This document shows, in pieces, positions 45,467-54,963 of a stretch of 64,000 nucleotides of DNA. The notes beneath the pieces are model-generated. The model was not told the origin of the DNA, searched no databases, and saw only the letters and a list, made by a program, of their open reading frames with translations. Source of the DNA: an uncultured Collinsella sp. (GTDB lineage Bacteria; Actinomycetota; Coriobacteriia; Coriobacteriales; Coriobacteriaceae); the NCBI GenBank assembly GCA_900557455.1, contig USSM01000001.1:1-64000 (forward strand), given 5' to 3'. The position numbers were made by a program, and so were the translations under genes. Positions within the stretch are counted from its first letter, which is position 1, and each line of letters starts with the position of its first letter.

Positions 45467-46003
45467 CTATTCCATAGAATTGAGCACGCGGACAATGCGT
45501 CCCAAAGCCTCCGCGACCGCATGGGCACGAACGCACGACCGATCGCCCTCATAATGACAGCGCGCAGACTCGACAACCGGCGCTCCCCCATCGGCCGTGC
45601 GATACGCCCACCCAATATAGAACGTACCGGCGGGGTCTTGCTCGGTGCCACCACCGGGCCCAGCGTAGCCCGTTGCGCTTACGGCTATATCGCTCTGATA
45701 AAGGTCCAGCGAGCCCGCGGCCATCTCACGCGCCGTCTGGTGCGACACGGCGCTAAACCGATCGAGCGTTTCCTGCTCGACGCCAAGCACGCGATGTTTG
45801 ATCTCATCGCAGTAGGTCACCGCACCGCCACGAAGCACCGCCGAGGCACCCGGGATATCGGCAATCGTCGAGGCGATCATGCCCGCCGTCACCGACTCCG
45901 CCGTCGACACCGTCACACCACGGGCACTCGCGTGCTCGACAAGATCGCGCGCCAAGTCCTCGTTGTTTGCGGCGATCTGCAAATAAGACTCCGTCATACC
46001 CAC
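45467..46003 (-). CDS. Nicotinamide-nucleotide amidohydrolase, CinA C-terminal family
   Basis: A 178-residue PncC-type enzyme. STAESVTAGMIASTIADIPGAS lies near 33, YCDEIKHRVLGV near 64, and SATGYAGPGGGTEQDPAGTFYIG near 107, with the catalytic serine in TAES. The N-terminal MoaB-like domain of full CinA is absent, which is common. It deamidates NMN. The GTG at 46003 or the ATG two codons later could start it. It is 6 bases after pgsA. Confidence 0.92.
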   Translation of the reverse strand: MGMTESYLQIAANNEDLARDLVEHASARGVTVSTAESVTAGMIASTIADIPGASAVLRGGAVTYCDEIKHRVLGVEQETLDRFSAVSHQTAREMAAGSLDLYQSDIAVSATGYAGPGGGTEQDPAGTFYIGWAYRTADGGAPVVESARCHYEGDRSCVRAHAVAEALGRIVRVLNSME

Positions 46004-46009
46004 CAGGAC

Positions 46010-46648
46010 CTAGACCGAAAAGACGATCTTACGGCAGTTCCAGAAGTACTGGGCACCCGAGACAATGGTCAAAATCACGGCGATGACGTACAGGAAGCGC
46101 GACACCGAATAGACACCGAGCAGCAGCGACACCGGCCCCAGCTGAAGACCGGCCATCGCAAAGACGCACAGATAGCCGCAGATAGAGACCATCGTGGTCG
46201 CCGTCTTATACTTGCCGAGCTTATCGGCGGCAACGACCACACCGGCAGCACTTGCGACCATACGAAGGGCGCTCACCAACAGCTCACGAAACAGGATAAT
46301 GAACACGGACCACACGGTCACCGCGCCAAAATCCAGGAACAGCAGCAGGGCCGAGAACACCAGCAGCTTGTCGGCGATGGGGTCCAAGAACTTGCCGAAA
46401 TCGGTGATCTCGTTGCGCGAGCGCGCCAGATAGCCGTCGACCTTATCGGTGCACGACAGGATCACATACAAAATGAAGGCAGCGGCGGCGAGCGGGCCGT
46501 CGAAGGTGCTCCAGTCCGTACCGGCAACGCATGCGTGAGACAGGGCCGAGACGATCATGAACACCGGGATAAAGACGATGCGAACGCACGTCACGATGTT
46601 GGCGGGCGTCCAAACACTCGTCAGTTCCTTATTGCTCTCGTTTGCCAC
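46010..46648 (-). CDS. pgsA: CDP-diacylglycerol--glycerol-3-phosphate 3-phosphatidyltransferase
   Basis: A 212-residue membrane enzyme with several hydrophobic segments. It has WTPANIVTCVRIVFIP near 13. The catalytic motif reads SCTDKVDGYLARSRNEITDFGKFLDPIADKLL, seen as DKVDGYLAR followed by GKFLDPIADK, where the first aspartate of DxxDG is present. It makes phosphatidylglycerol phosphate. The rodZ, pgsA, cinA, recA order matches Bacillus, supporting this copy as the canonical PgsA and the one at 25017 as a paralogue. Confidence 0.93.
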   Translation of the reverse strand: MANESNKELTSVWTPANIVTCVRIVFIPVFMIVSALSHACVAGTDWSTFDGPLAAAAFILYVILSCTDKVDGYLARSRNEITDFGKFLDPIADKLLVFSALLLFLDFGAVTVWSVFIILFRELLVSALRMVASAAGVVVAADKLGKYKTATTMVSICGYLCVFAMAGLQLGPVSLLLGVYSVSRFLYVIAVILTIVSGAQYFWNCRKIVFSV

Positions 46649-46657
46649 AACGCTCTC

Positions 46658-48007
46658 CTACTCCACAACATGACCGATAAGCTCATAGCAGAAGCTATCG
46701 GTAAACTCGACGGTCAGAATATCGCCCACGGACGCCTCGCTGGCGTCCAGATGCACCGCGCCATCGGAATCGGGCGCCTGGAACCAGGCGTGACCGATCA
46801 GCTCGGCGCCGTCCTCAGTCTCTTCGATGCCATCGACGATCACCTGTGCGCGCTCGCCCACATGGGCCGCCGTGGCGGCAAAACCGAGCGACTCGGCCAG
46901 ATCCATGGCCTCCTGGGCACGCTCGAGCTTGACCTCCTCATCGACCTGGCCCTCCATCTTGGCGGCCAGGCTGCCCTCCTCACGCGAGTAGGCGAAAACG
47001 CTCGCGTAGTCAAAGCCGACGGTGTCCATAAAGTCGATAAGATCGCGAAACTCGTCGTCGGTCTCGGTCGGGAAGCCGACCATGGCCGTGGAGCGAATCA
47101 CAATACCGGGGATGCGCTCGCGAAGGTCGCGGAACAGATCCTCGAGCTCCTGGCGCGAACCGGAGCGACGCATGGCCTTGAGGATGCGCGCATCGCAGTG
47201 CTGTACGGGGATATCGATATAGGGCAGTACCTCGGGCGTATCGCGAATCGTCTCGATAAGCTCGTCGGTCATGCCCTCGGGCTGCAGATAGAGCACGCGG
47301 ACCCAGACGTTATGCGGGCGCACAGCCTCGGCGACGGCACGCAGCAGCTGCGCCAGATTGCGCGGCGAGCCCTCGGCGAAGTCCTCGTCGGCAAAGTCGG
47401 TGCCCCAAATGCCCGTGTCCTGGCCGATCAGCACGATCTCGCGCACACCGCCGGCAACCAGGTCGCGCACCTCGGAGATAATGCTCTCAGCATTGCGCGA
47501 ATGATAGCGACCGCGAATGTAGGGGATCATGCAGAAGCTGCAAAAACGATTGCAGCCATCGGAGATCTTGACGTAGGCAACGGCGCCCTCGACAGTACGC
47601 TTGACATGCGGAATATAGGCTGCGATCTCACGCTCCACGCCAAGAACGTTGTCGATGACAGATACGATACCGTCTTCCTCATCGGCCTTCACAAAGGCAG
47701 CGACCTCGGGAAGCTCGTCGGGCAGGTCATCGCCGTAACGAGACGGCACGCAACCGCACATGACGATGGGGCAGGCGCGAACGCCGTCCTGCACCTCGTT
47801 AGCGAGCTCGAGCGTGGTCTCGATGCTCTCGGACGTCGCCGAGGCGAGAAACGAGCACGTGTTGACGATAGCGATATCGGCATCCTGCGGATCGAATGCC
47901 TCCTCGTAGCCCGCAGCGGTCAAAAGAGAACGCATGCGGTCGGTATCGACCTCGTTCTTAGCGCAGCCAAGCGTGATGTAGAGTACGGAACCCAACGGAG
48001 TATCCAT
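46658..48007 (-). CDS. rimO: Ribosomal protein S12 methylthiotransferase
   Basis: A 449-residue radical SAM enzyme. It has YITLGCAKNEVDTDRM near 9, a cysteine in VNTCSFLASA near 49, VMCGCVPSRYGDDLP near 82, the SAM cluster GCNRFCSFCMIPYIRG near 152 and a C-terminal TRAM domain. LYLQPEG and YIDIPVQHCD distinguish the RimO clade from MiaB. It methylthiolates Asp88 of S12 in E. coli numbering. It is 9 bases upstream of pgsA. Confidence 0.93.
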   Translation of the reverse strand: MDTPLGSVLYITLGCAKNEVDTDRMRSLLTAAGYEEAFDPQDADIAIVNTCSFLASATSESIETTLELANEVQDGVRACPIVMCGCVPSRYGDDLPDELPEVAAFVKADEEDGIVSVIDNVLGVEREIAAYIPHVKRTVEGAVAYVKISDGCNRFCSFCMIPYIRGRYHSRNAESIISEVRDLVAGGVREIVLIGQDTGIWGTDFADEDFAEGSPRNLAQLLRAVAEAVRPHNVWVRVLYLQPEGMTDELIETIRDTPEVLPYIDIPVQHCDARILKAMRRSGSRQELEDLFRDLRERIPGIVIRSTAMVGFPTETDDEFRDLIDFMDTVGFDYASVFAYSREEGSLAAKMEGQVDEEVKLERAQEAMDLAESLGFAATAAHVGERAQVIVDGIEETEDGAELIGHAWFQAPDSDGAVHLDASEASVGDILTVEFTDSFCYELIGHVVE

Positions 48008-48033
48008 GTTGGAGAACGGTCCTTTCGAGTAAA

Positions 48034-48531
48034 TTAGCGGTAGTTGGTAAACTGCAGCGGCTGGCCGTAGTCTTGGTCGCGCAGGAACTGGATCACCGTC
48101 TGAAGCGCGTCCTTAGAGGCCGAGGTAACGCGCAGCTTATCGGCCTCGATGGTCACCTTGACCTTGAGCTTTTGATCCTTGATGTCCTTATTAATCTTCT
48201 TGGCGGTCGCTTGGTCGATGCCTTCGACGATATGGCCGAGCACGCGCACGGTACCGCCCGATGCCGCCTGCGGCGCGTCCCAAGAGACAGCCTTAAGGTC
48301 GATGCCGCGCTTGATGAGCTTGGAGCTCAGCACGTCAATGATCTGCTTGGAGACAAAATCGGCCGGGGCATTGATCGTAAAGAGCTTGTCGCCCTTCGAA
48401 AGCTCGATGGTGGCGCCGGAGTCCTTGAGGTCATAGCGCTGAGAGATCTCGCGGGTGGTCTGCTGGAAGGCGTTATCGACCTCCTGCATATTGACCTCGG
48501 ACACAACGTCGAAGCTGGAATCTTTAGCCAT
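48034..48531 (-). CDS. YajQ family cyclic-di-GMP/nucleotide-binding protein
   Basis: A 165-residue UPF0234 protein. It has SSFDVVSEVNMQEVDNAFQQTTREISQRYDLKDS, marked by SFDVVSE and REISQRYD, then SKQIIDVLSSKLIKRGIDLKAV-type residues and KINKDIKDQKLKVK. It ends FLRDQDYGQPLQFTNYR, as in YajQ. Some homologues bind c-di-GMP; others bind RNA. Its role here is unknown. It lies between rodZ-like and rimO. Confidence 0.92.
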   Translation of the reverse strand: MAKDSSFDVVSEVNMQEVDNAFQQTTREISQRYDLKDSGATIELSKGDKLFTINAPADFVSKQIIDVLSSKLIKRGIDLKAVSWDAPQAASGGTVRVLGHIVEGIDQATAKKINKDIKDQKLKVKVTIEADKLRVTSASKDALQTVIQFLRDQDYGQPLQFTNYR

Positions 48532-48557
48532 GGTTCTTCCTTTCGGTACGGGGAGCC

Positions 48558-50069
48558 TTAGTAGCTGTCGTACGAATAGTCGTCTGAATCGTTTGCAGTC
48601 TGGCCGTCGGATGCCGTGTCGGTACCGTCGGTAGACTGAGGGTCGGTGCCGTCGGTAGACTGGGCGTCGGTGCCGTCGGCAGCATCATTGCCGTCGGTAC
48701 TCTCGCCATCCTCGGACTCTTCGGTCTCCTTCTTGGGAACGGTAATGGTCACGCGCGCCACACCCGATGTCTTGGTGTCGTAGCGAACCTTTTCACCGTT
48801 CTTGGTAACCGTAACAACGGAGGGCTTGGACGTGGTGATCTCGATCGAGGACTCGGGCGTGTACTCCTGCTCAAAGGGACCGGTTGCCTGGGCGCCGAAG
48901 ACCGATTTACCGTCGACCTTGACCTCGATCCAGGCGGTCTTGCCCTTGGCAACGGAGACCTTGACCTTGATGACCTCGTCCTCTTCCTTTTTCGCCGTCG
49001 CCTTGGCGGCATCGGAATCGGCAGAATCAATCGCCTCGTCGGTGCCTTCATCCTCGTCAACGGATTCGGTCTTCTTGGAAGACTTCTTGGTCGTCTTGGT
49101 GGCCGCGGGCGTCTCAGGCGTCGACTCGGGTGCAGAAGAGCCGCAGCCACGCAGGAGGACCACGATGAGCAAAATCAGCAGCAGCGCAACGGCACCGATG
49201 CCGGCGTAAACGATACGCGGATCGAGTCCGTTGTTCTGGGAGACGCGCCCGCCGCTGCGTGCGCGACTGGAGCCGCCACGCCCATTCCCCTGCGGCATAC
49301 GGCCGCGACCGCTATCGGGACGACCACGATAGCCGCCTTGGCTCTGCGAGCCGCGCTGGCCAGAACGCGGCGCAAGCTCGCCACGGTTCTGATAGCCACG
49401 CTGGCCAGAGCGAGGCGCCGAAGAGCGCTGCCCGTAAGGCTGCGATTGCGAACGGAGGCGCGGCGTCACCTGCGTGGTATCGGCGTCGGCGTAACCACCG
49501 TGGGAACGCCCGGCAGAAACTCCGCGATAACCACGGCCGGAGTAGCCACCGTCGCCGTAACCGGCGCGGGGATCGCGACTCAACCCGCGAGCGGCGGGAA
49601 GCGCACGGTCATCAGGCATGGGCGTGCTGCGAAAGCGATCTCGCTGAGAACGAATCTCCTCGCTGGAGCCCGTCTCGGTGATATAGCCCGCCTGCGGAGG
49701 GCGCTGGCCGTACCGCGTCGAGCGACCACCCTGAACCATCAGAAAGCGTCCGTTATCGACCGACGAACGCGAGTTAACGTAGCCGGCAGCATCCTGAAAA
49801 CGACCGCCCTGCTGCGAGGTCTCGCGTTCATATGCCATGAGGTCATCAAAATAAGCGTTGACGACCTCGCGCGGGTTAAGCCCCAAAAAGCGAGCATAGC
49901 TCGAAATCATGCCCTGCGCATAGCCGCGCGGGGGCATCGATGCAAAGTTACCGGTCTCGAAAAACTCGATGATCTGCGGCCTGATTTTGATGGTGTTGGC
50001 GACCTGCTGGATGGAAAGGCCCATCCGGCGACGCTGCTCGAGCAGCATGTCACCAAAGCGTGCAGCCAT
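48558..50069 (-). CDS. RodZ-like HTH membrane protein with long RG-rich and acidic segments
   Basis: A 503-residue protein. The N-terminal HTH_25 domain (about 5-72) has LLEQRRRMGLSIQQVANTIKIRPQ and GYAQGMISSYARFLG, as in RodZ. Residues 85-275 are low-complexity and rich in Arg, Gly, Ser, Gln and Tyr. A transmembrane segment (about 285-308) is followed by an acidic Ser/Lys stretch, a DUF4115-like beta region (365-450) and an acidic tail with repeated STDGTD. RodZ links MreB to wall synthesis. No MreB gene is visible. Its ATG overlaps the ftsK stop (TGATG). Confidence 0.85.
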   Translation of the reverse strand: MAARFGDMLLEQRRRMGLSIQQVANTIKIRPQIIEFFETGNFASMPPRGYAQGMISSYARFLGLNPREVVNAYFDDLMAYERETSQQGGRFQDAAGYVNSRSSVDNGRFLMVQGGRSTRYGQRPPQAGYITETGSSEEIRSQRDRFRSTPMPDDRALPAARGLSRDPRAGYGDGGYSGRGYRGVSAGRSHGGYADADTTQVTPRLRSQSQPYGQRSSAPRSGQRGYQNRGELAPRSGQRGSQSQGGYRGRPDSGRGRMPQGNGRGGSSRARSGGRVSQNNGLDPRIVYAGIGAVALLLILLIVVLLRGCGSSAPESTPETPAATKTTKKSSKKTESVDEDEGTDEAIDSADSDAAKATAKKEEDEVIKVKVSVAKGKTAWIEVKVDGKSVFGAQATGPFEQEYTPESSIEITTSKPSVVTVTKNGEKVRYDTKTSGVARVTITVPKKETEESEDGESTDGNDAADGTDAQSTDGTDPQSTDGTDTASDGQTANDSDDYSYDSY

Positions 50070-52846
50070 CAGAATCCTCCAAACTCACGATCTTCACGTG
50101 CCATCTCGGCGTCGACAGACTCCAACGCGGCGAGCCCCTCCTCGTCCAGCAGGACCTCGCGCGGCTTGGAACCATCGGGCGGGCCGACGACACCCTTTTC
50201 TTCCAGCATGTCCATAATACGCCCGGCGCGCGCATAGCCAACCTTGAGGCGGCGTTGCAGCCCAGATGTGGAGCCCAGCTGCGATTCCACCACAATATGG
50301 GCGGCCTCCCAGATAAGCGGGTCGTCATCTTGCGGTTCGGCAACGCCCGTGCGAACAATGCCGCCACCAGCCATGGACATGGAAGCAGGCGCCACGGCAG
50401 ACAGAATCTCCTCGTGGTAGTCGGGCTCGCTTTGCGACTTAACGAACTCGACGATCTCGTTGATCTCGTCGTCCGAGACAAAACAGCCCTGGATACGGCG
50501 GGGTTTGCCCCAGTCGACCTTGGAGAACAGCATGTCGCCCAAACCGGTAAGCTTTTCGGCGCCCATCTGGTCGATAATGACGCGGGAATCGATGCCCGTA
50601 GCCACGTTAAAGGCAATACGGTTGGTGATGTTGGCCTTAATAAGGCCCGTCACCACGTTGGAGCTGGGGCGCTGCGTAGCCACGATAAGGTGAATACCGG
50701 CGGCACGGCCCAGCTGGGCGATACGGACGATCGAGGCCTCGACATCCTTGCCGGCGACCATCATCAGGTCCGAAAGCTCGTCGATGATGATGACCAGATA
50801 GGGCATCTTTTGCGGCGGGTTATCGTAATGCTCAAACTCGCCGGCGGCCTGCTTTTCGTTATAGGTCGAGATCTTGCGAACGTTGAGGCGCTCGAAGACC
50901 TTCAGGCGACGCTCCATCTCGGACACGGCCCATTGCAGCGCACTGGCAGCCTGCTTGGGCTCGGTCACCACGGGCACATAGAGATGCGGCAGACCGTTAT
51001 AGCCTGCAAGCTCGACGCGCTTGGGGTCGACCATGATCAGGCGAACGTCCTCGGGAAGGGCGCGCATGAGCAGGGTCGTGATGATGGAGTTGATCATGAC
51101 CGACTTACCGGAACCGGTGGTACCGGCGATCAGCAGGTGGGGCATCTTGGCGAGGTCGGCGACAACCGGCGTGCCCTCGGCATCGCGACCGATGGCAAGC
51201 TCGAGCGGACCGCCCTTCACATAGGGAAGTACGTCGCCCAGGTTGACGTTCTGACGCTTGCGATTGGGAATCTCGATACCAACGAGCGAGGTGCCGGGGA
51301 TCGGCGCAAAGATGCGCACCGACTGGGCGGCAAGCGAAAGCGCGATATCGTCCTCGAGACTCGAGATCTTGCTCACGCGCTCGCCCTCACCGGGCTGCAG
51401 CTTAAAAGTCGTGACCGTGGGGCCGGCAATCCAGCCGACAACGCGGGCGCTACGGCCAAACTCAAGCAAGGTGGACTGCAACGACTCGGCAGTCTGTTCC
51501 AGCTCCTTGTCAGAAGACGCGGAGGACACCGACTGCGGGTTGGCATGCAGGATTTCGAGCGGCGGAAACTTGAGGCCATCCTCTTGTTCGCCCTCGATAT
51601 CGGCAGTGGTGCCGTCCGCTCCCCCATCGTCGGCTGCAACAGGAGTAGCAGTAGCCGTAGGAGTGGAGGCATTGGAAACCTTGGGATGCTTTAGGAAGTC
51701 GGGGATCTGCGGAGCTGCCGAAACGGGATTCACGGCAAACGGCGGTTCAGACTCGTCAGCCTTGTCCGGGTCGTCTTCTATCGAAAACTGTCCAGTGACC
51801 TGTCCGCGCTTGGCATGGCGGCGCGGCAGCAAGGTTGTCTTGGCGGTCTCGAGCGGAGTCTCGTCGTCCTCGTCATCGCCCTCGGTGAGTTCAATTTCAC
51901 TATCGCACCAAGACGGGTCGGGCTCGCTCGTGTTGAGCTTGGGCGCGGCCTTGCCCTTCTTGGTATGGCGGTGCGGCAGCAGCGTGGTCTTAGCTCGCTC
52001 GGCCTCCACGGCCTCGGAAACGTCGACAAACGGGTCATCGTCCTCGTCGTCATCCAAAACAGGATCAACATCGCCACCCATGACCGCGGTCACGGCGGCG
52101 TCAGTTCCCTTCTGGCGCAGGATGCTCAGATGCGAACGGGCAGCGCCAGGAACCGACAGGGCCTCTTCATCGCCCCACGGGCTCGCATTGACATCGGCAC
52201 GACGGCGCTCGGCAAAATCGGCAGCGCGATCGCGTGCGGAGCGCAAAACGCCGCCCACCGAAAAGCCGATAATGACCAGGCCAACGACGACAAGCCCCAG
52301 CAAGACAACCATGGCAATAGGCTTACCCAGGGCGTTTTGCAAGGTACTTGCGATAAAGGCGCCAATGTAGCCGCCTGAGGCGGAAAGGTTCTGCGGCGCA
52401 AACATGAGGTCGCACGAATCGCTCGTGCCCGGCACCATCAGCGACAGGATAGAGACAATGGCCACAAACACCACGGCACCACCCGCGACCGAGCGAATGT
52501 TGAGCGGCGAGTCCTCACCCAAAAAGAGCGTGGCGGCAAACAGCAAGATAACGATCGGCAGCACGTAGGCGCCCAGGCCAAAGCCGAGGTGATAGAAACC
52601 GGCGACAGCAGCCGTCACGGGCGCCGTTGCCGGCGAAATCACGGCAATGAAGGATGCAATCGCCAAAACGGCAATGACCACGCCGGCGATATCGCGATTG
52701 GCCGAAGGCTCGACCAGGGGCTCGAACTCATCGAACTCCGCCTCGTGACCCTTATTGGCACGCAGATGGGAACCGGCACCCTTAGCAGATGCCGGTTGGC
52801 TGTTGGCTTTATTGCCTTTGGCGTTTTGTGCAGATCCGCGCGCCAA
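50069..52846 (-). CDS. ftsK: DNA translocase FtsK/SpoIIIE
   Basis: A 925-residue protein. It has about four N-terminal membrane segments (50-210) and a Pro/Glu-rich linker containing a repeated KTTLLPHRH/KTTLLPRRH pair. The motor domain has GTTGSGKSVMINS near 580, IMVDPKRVELAGY and IDELSDLMM, and the gamma winged helix is at 860-910. It pumps DNA through the division septum. The start is a TTG at 52846: GGAGG lies 5 bases upstream and no ATG is available before the conserved part. It lies 1 base after the rnj stop. Confidence 0.94.
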   Translation of the reverse strand: MARGSAQNAKGNKANSQPASAKGAGSHLRANKGHEAEFDEFEPLVEPSANRDIAGVVIAVLAIASFIAVISPATAPVTAAVAGFYHLGFGLGAYVLPIVILLFAATLFLGEDSPLNIRSVAGGAVVFVAIVSILSLMVPGTSDSCDLMFAPQNLSASGGYIGAFIASTLQNALGKPIAMVVLLGLVVVGLVIIGFSVGGVLRSARDRAADFAERRRADVNASPWGDEEALSVPGAARSHLSILRQKGTDAAVTAVMGGDVDPVLDDDEDDDPFVDVSEAVEAERAKTTLLPHRHTKKGKAAPKLNTSEPDPSWCDSEIELTEGDDEDDETPLETAKTTLLPRRHAKRGQVTGQFSIEDDPDKADESEPPFAVNPVSAAPQIPDFLKHPKVSNASTPTATATPVAADDGGADGTTADIEGEQEDGLKFPPLEILHANPQSVSSASSDKELEQTAESLQSTLLEFGRSARVVGWIAGPTVTTFKLQPGEGERVSKISSLEDDIALSLAAQSVRIFAPIPGTSLVGIEIPNRKRQNVNLGDVLPYVKGGPLELAIGRDAEGTPVVADLAKMPHLLIAGTTGSGKSVMINSIITTLLMRALPEDVRLIMVDPKRVELAGYNGLPHLYVPVVTEPKQAASALQWAVSEMERRLKVFERLNVRKISTYNEKQAAGEFEHYDNPPQKMPYLVIIIDELSDLMMVAGKDVEASIVRIAQLGRAAGIHLIVATQRPSSNVVTGLIKANITNRIAFNVATGIDSRVIIDQMGAEKLTGLGDMLFSKVDWGKPRRIQGCFVSDDEINEIVEFVKSQSEPDYHEEILSAVAPASMSMAGGGIVRTGVAEPQDDDPLIWEAAHIVVESQLGSTSGLQRRLKVGYARAGRIMDMLEEKGVVGPPDGSKPREVLLDEEGLAALESVDAEMAREDREFGGF

Positions 52847-52847
52847 A

Positions 52848-54518
52848 CTAAACCTCCATGACGACCGGGATGATCATCGGACGGGTGCGCGTACGGCTCC
52901 AGATAAAGTTGGAGAGCGAATCGCGCACGGCTTTGCGAATGGCATCGGAGCCGCTGCTGGTAAAGCTAAACTTGCCCTTCTCGATCGTCTTCATGATGGC
53001 TGCGGAGGCATCCTCGGAGAACTGGTCGTCGATGGCAAACGAAACGCCGCGGCCCGAGAACTCGATAGCCTCGATCTTCTTGTGCTTGAGCGAGACGATG
53101 GCAACAGCCGTGACCATACCGTCGTTGGCGAGCTTTTGGCGATCGCGCAGGACAATGGGGTCGGTATCGCCGATGCGCAGACCGTCGACATAGACAACGC
53201 CGGACTCGACGGGCGCACCGCGTTTGACGATACCGCCGCGCATCTCGAGCGTGTCACCGTTATCGAGGATAAAGATGTGATCGTCCTTAAGGCCCATCTT
53301 GCGGGCGAGCTGGGCATGGGCGCGCAGGTGAACGGCCTCGCCGTGAACCGGCATAAAGTAGGTGGGCTTGGCCATGGCTATCATGAGCTTGAGCTCCTCC
53401 TGGCTGCCGTGGCCCGAGACGTGGACGAGGGCACGGGACTTATCCCAGACGTCGCAGCCAAGCTTGGCCAGGCTGTTGACGACCTGCTGGACGGCCTTCT
53501 CGTTGCCGGGAACGGGAGTTGCCGAGAGGATGACGGTATCGCCCTCGTGGATGGAAAGCGTCTTGTGCTCGCCGTTGGCCATGCGGGACAGGGCCGACAG
53601 CGGCTCGCCCTGCGAACCGGTGCACATGACGACGATCTTATCGTCGGGCAGGTTATCGATATCAAAGGCATCGATGATATCGGCATCGTCGATGTTGAGG
53701 TAGCCCAGCTCGCGCGCCACGCGGGTGTTGGTGAGCATGGAACGTCCGGTCACGACGACCTTGCGGCCGCACTTGCGGGCGGCGTCGCAGATCTGCTGCA
53801 AGCGATGGATGTGGCTCGAGAACGACGCGACGAACACGCGGCCCGGAGCATTCTTGATGGCATGCAGCAGGTTGGGACCAACCTCGGCCTCGGACTTGGT
53901 AAAGCCGGGAACCGTGGCGTTGGTAGAGTCGGAAAGCAGCAGGTCGATGCCCTGCTTGGCAAAGCGGCTGATAGCGGCATAGTCGGGCGTGACACCATCG
54001 ATGGGCGTCTGGTCAAGCTTAAAGTCGCCCGTGTGCATAACGGTGCCCTGATTGGTGCGGATGAACACGCCCAGAGCGCCGGGGATGGAGTGCGTCATCG
54101 AGAAGAAGTCGAGCGAGATGCCACCCAGATTGACGTGGCTGCCGCCCTTGACCTCACGGAACTTGGGCGCGCGGATGCGGAACTCGGAGAGCTTGCCCTC
54201 GATAAAACCGAGCGTCAGCTTGCTCGAGAAGATGGGCACCTTGTTGTTGAGGTCCTGCAGCAGATACGGAAGCGAACCGGTGTGGTCCTCGTGGCCGTGG
54301 GTGACAACGATGCCGCGGAGCTTCTCCTCGTTCTCCAGGACATAGGTGTAGTCGGGAAGCACCAGGTCGATACCGGGCTGCGAGTCGTCGGGGAACATGA
54401 GGCCGGCGTCGACGAGCACCATGTCGTCGCCGCACTCGAAGACCGTCATGTTCTTGCCGATGCCATCAAGGCCGCCGAGCGGGATGATCTTCAAGGGAGA
54501 TGATTTTTTAGCTGCCAT
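52848..54518 (-). CDS. rnj: Ribonuclease J
   Basis: A 556-residue metallo-beta-lactamase/beta-CASP ribonuclease. It has IIPLGGLDGIGKNMTVFE near 12, VVTHGHEDHTGSLPYLL near 69, HTGDFKLD near 167, SDSTNA near 195, CTGSQGEP near 297 and a HVSGHGSQEELKLM motif near 370. It acts as 5'-3' exonuclease and endonuclease in mRNA decay. The ATG at 54518 begins the conserved part, although the nearest purine-rich site is unusually far (about 15 bases). It lies downstream of the palindrome-rich spacer. Confidence 0.94.
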   Translation of the reverse strand: MAAKKSSPLKIIPLGGLDGIGKNMTVFECGDDMVLVDAGLMFPDDSQPGIDLVLPDYTYVLENEEKLRGIVVTHGHEDHTGSLPYLLQDLNNKVPIFSSKLTLGFIEGKLSEFRIRAPKFREVKGGSHVNLGGISLDFFSMTHSIPGALGVFIRTNQGTVMHTGDFKLDQTPIDGVTPDYAAISRFAKQGIDLLLSDSTNATVPGFTKSEAEVGPNLLHAIKNAPGRVFVASFSSHIHRLQQICDAARKCGRKVVVTGRSMLTNTRVARELGYLNIDDADIIDAFDIDNLPDDKIVVMCTGSQGEPLSALSRMANGEHKTLSIHEGDTVILSATPVPGNEKAVQQVVNSLAKLGCDVWDKSRALVHVSGHGSQEELKLMIAMAKPTYFMPVHGEAVHLRAHAQLARKMGLKDDHIFILDNGDTLEMRGGIVKRGAPVESGVVYVDGLRIGDTDPIVLRDRQKLANDGMVTAVAIVSLKHKKIEAIEFSGRGVSFAIDDQFSEDASAAIMKTIEKGKFSFTSSGSDAIRKAVRDSLSNFIWSRTRTRPMIIPVVMEV

Positions 54519-54706
54519 AGGTTCGTGTGGTTTCCTTTCTTCTAAACGGGTCTGGAACAACCGACGGGGCGCTTCTGGCAAACCGACCGCCGGGAACGTA
54601 CAAACATGCATCACAGAGTCGATGCAGTAACTACAGCATCATACCCATTTGCCCACCAACAGACCACCCATGCATCAAAGCCCCATCTGAACCGGTCTAT
54701 CCCGCC

Positions 54707-54839
54707 GGTTTCCCGTGGGGCGGGCACTGATGAAGTTTCCTGCTCTACAGTCCTGCTCACGACGGAGGCCACATTAAGTGGCCTCCTGTTCGTGCGGAAC
54801 TCGCGATAAACTTCATCAGTGCCCGCCCCACGGGAAACC
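54707..54839 (+). repeat. Family B nested palindrome, copy 1
   Basis: Outer arms 54707-54738 and 54808-54839 are complementary at all 32 positions, beginning GGTTTCCCGTGGGGCGGGC. Inside is a conserved segment starting CCTGCTCTACAGTCCTGC, then a 9-bp inner stem GGAGGCCAC/GTGGCCTCC around ATTAA, then CGTGCGGAACTCGCGAT. Confidence 0.93.
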
Positions 54840-54963
54840 TGACAATAAGGGACAGGTTTATATTGGTAGGTATTATCTGGGGAAATGCTGCTGCATCTCT
54901 CTACAGATCCGAAATCTGACTGCTGAATAGACTGTCTAACTCAATGGCGAGCGGCACTAACTA

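Noticed and set aside
45521..48037. 838-codon plus-strand open frame
   Set aside because: It lies opposite cinA, pgsA and rimO, which have clear family motifs; long antisense frames are expected at this GC content.
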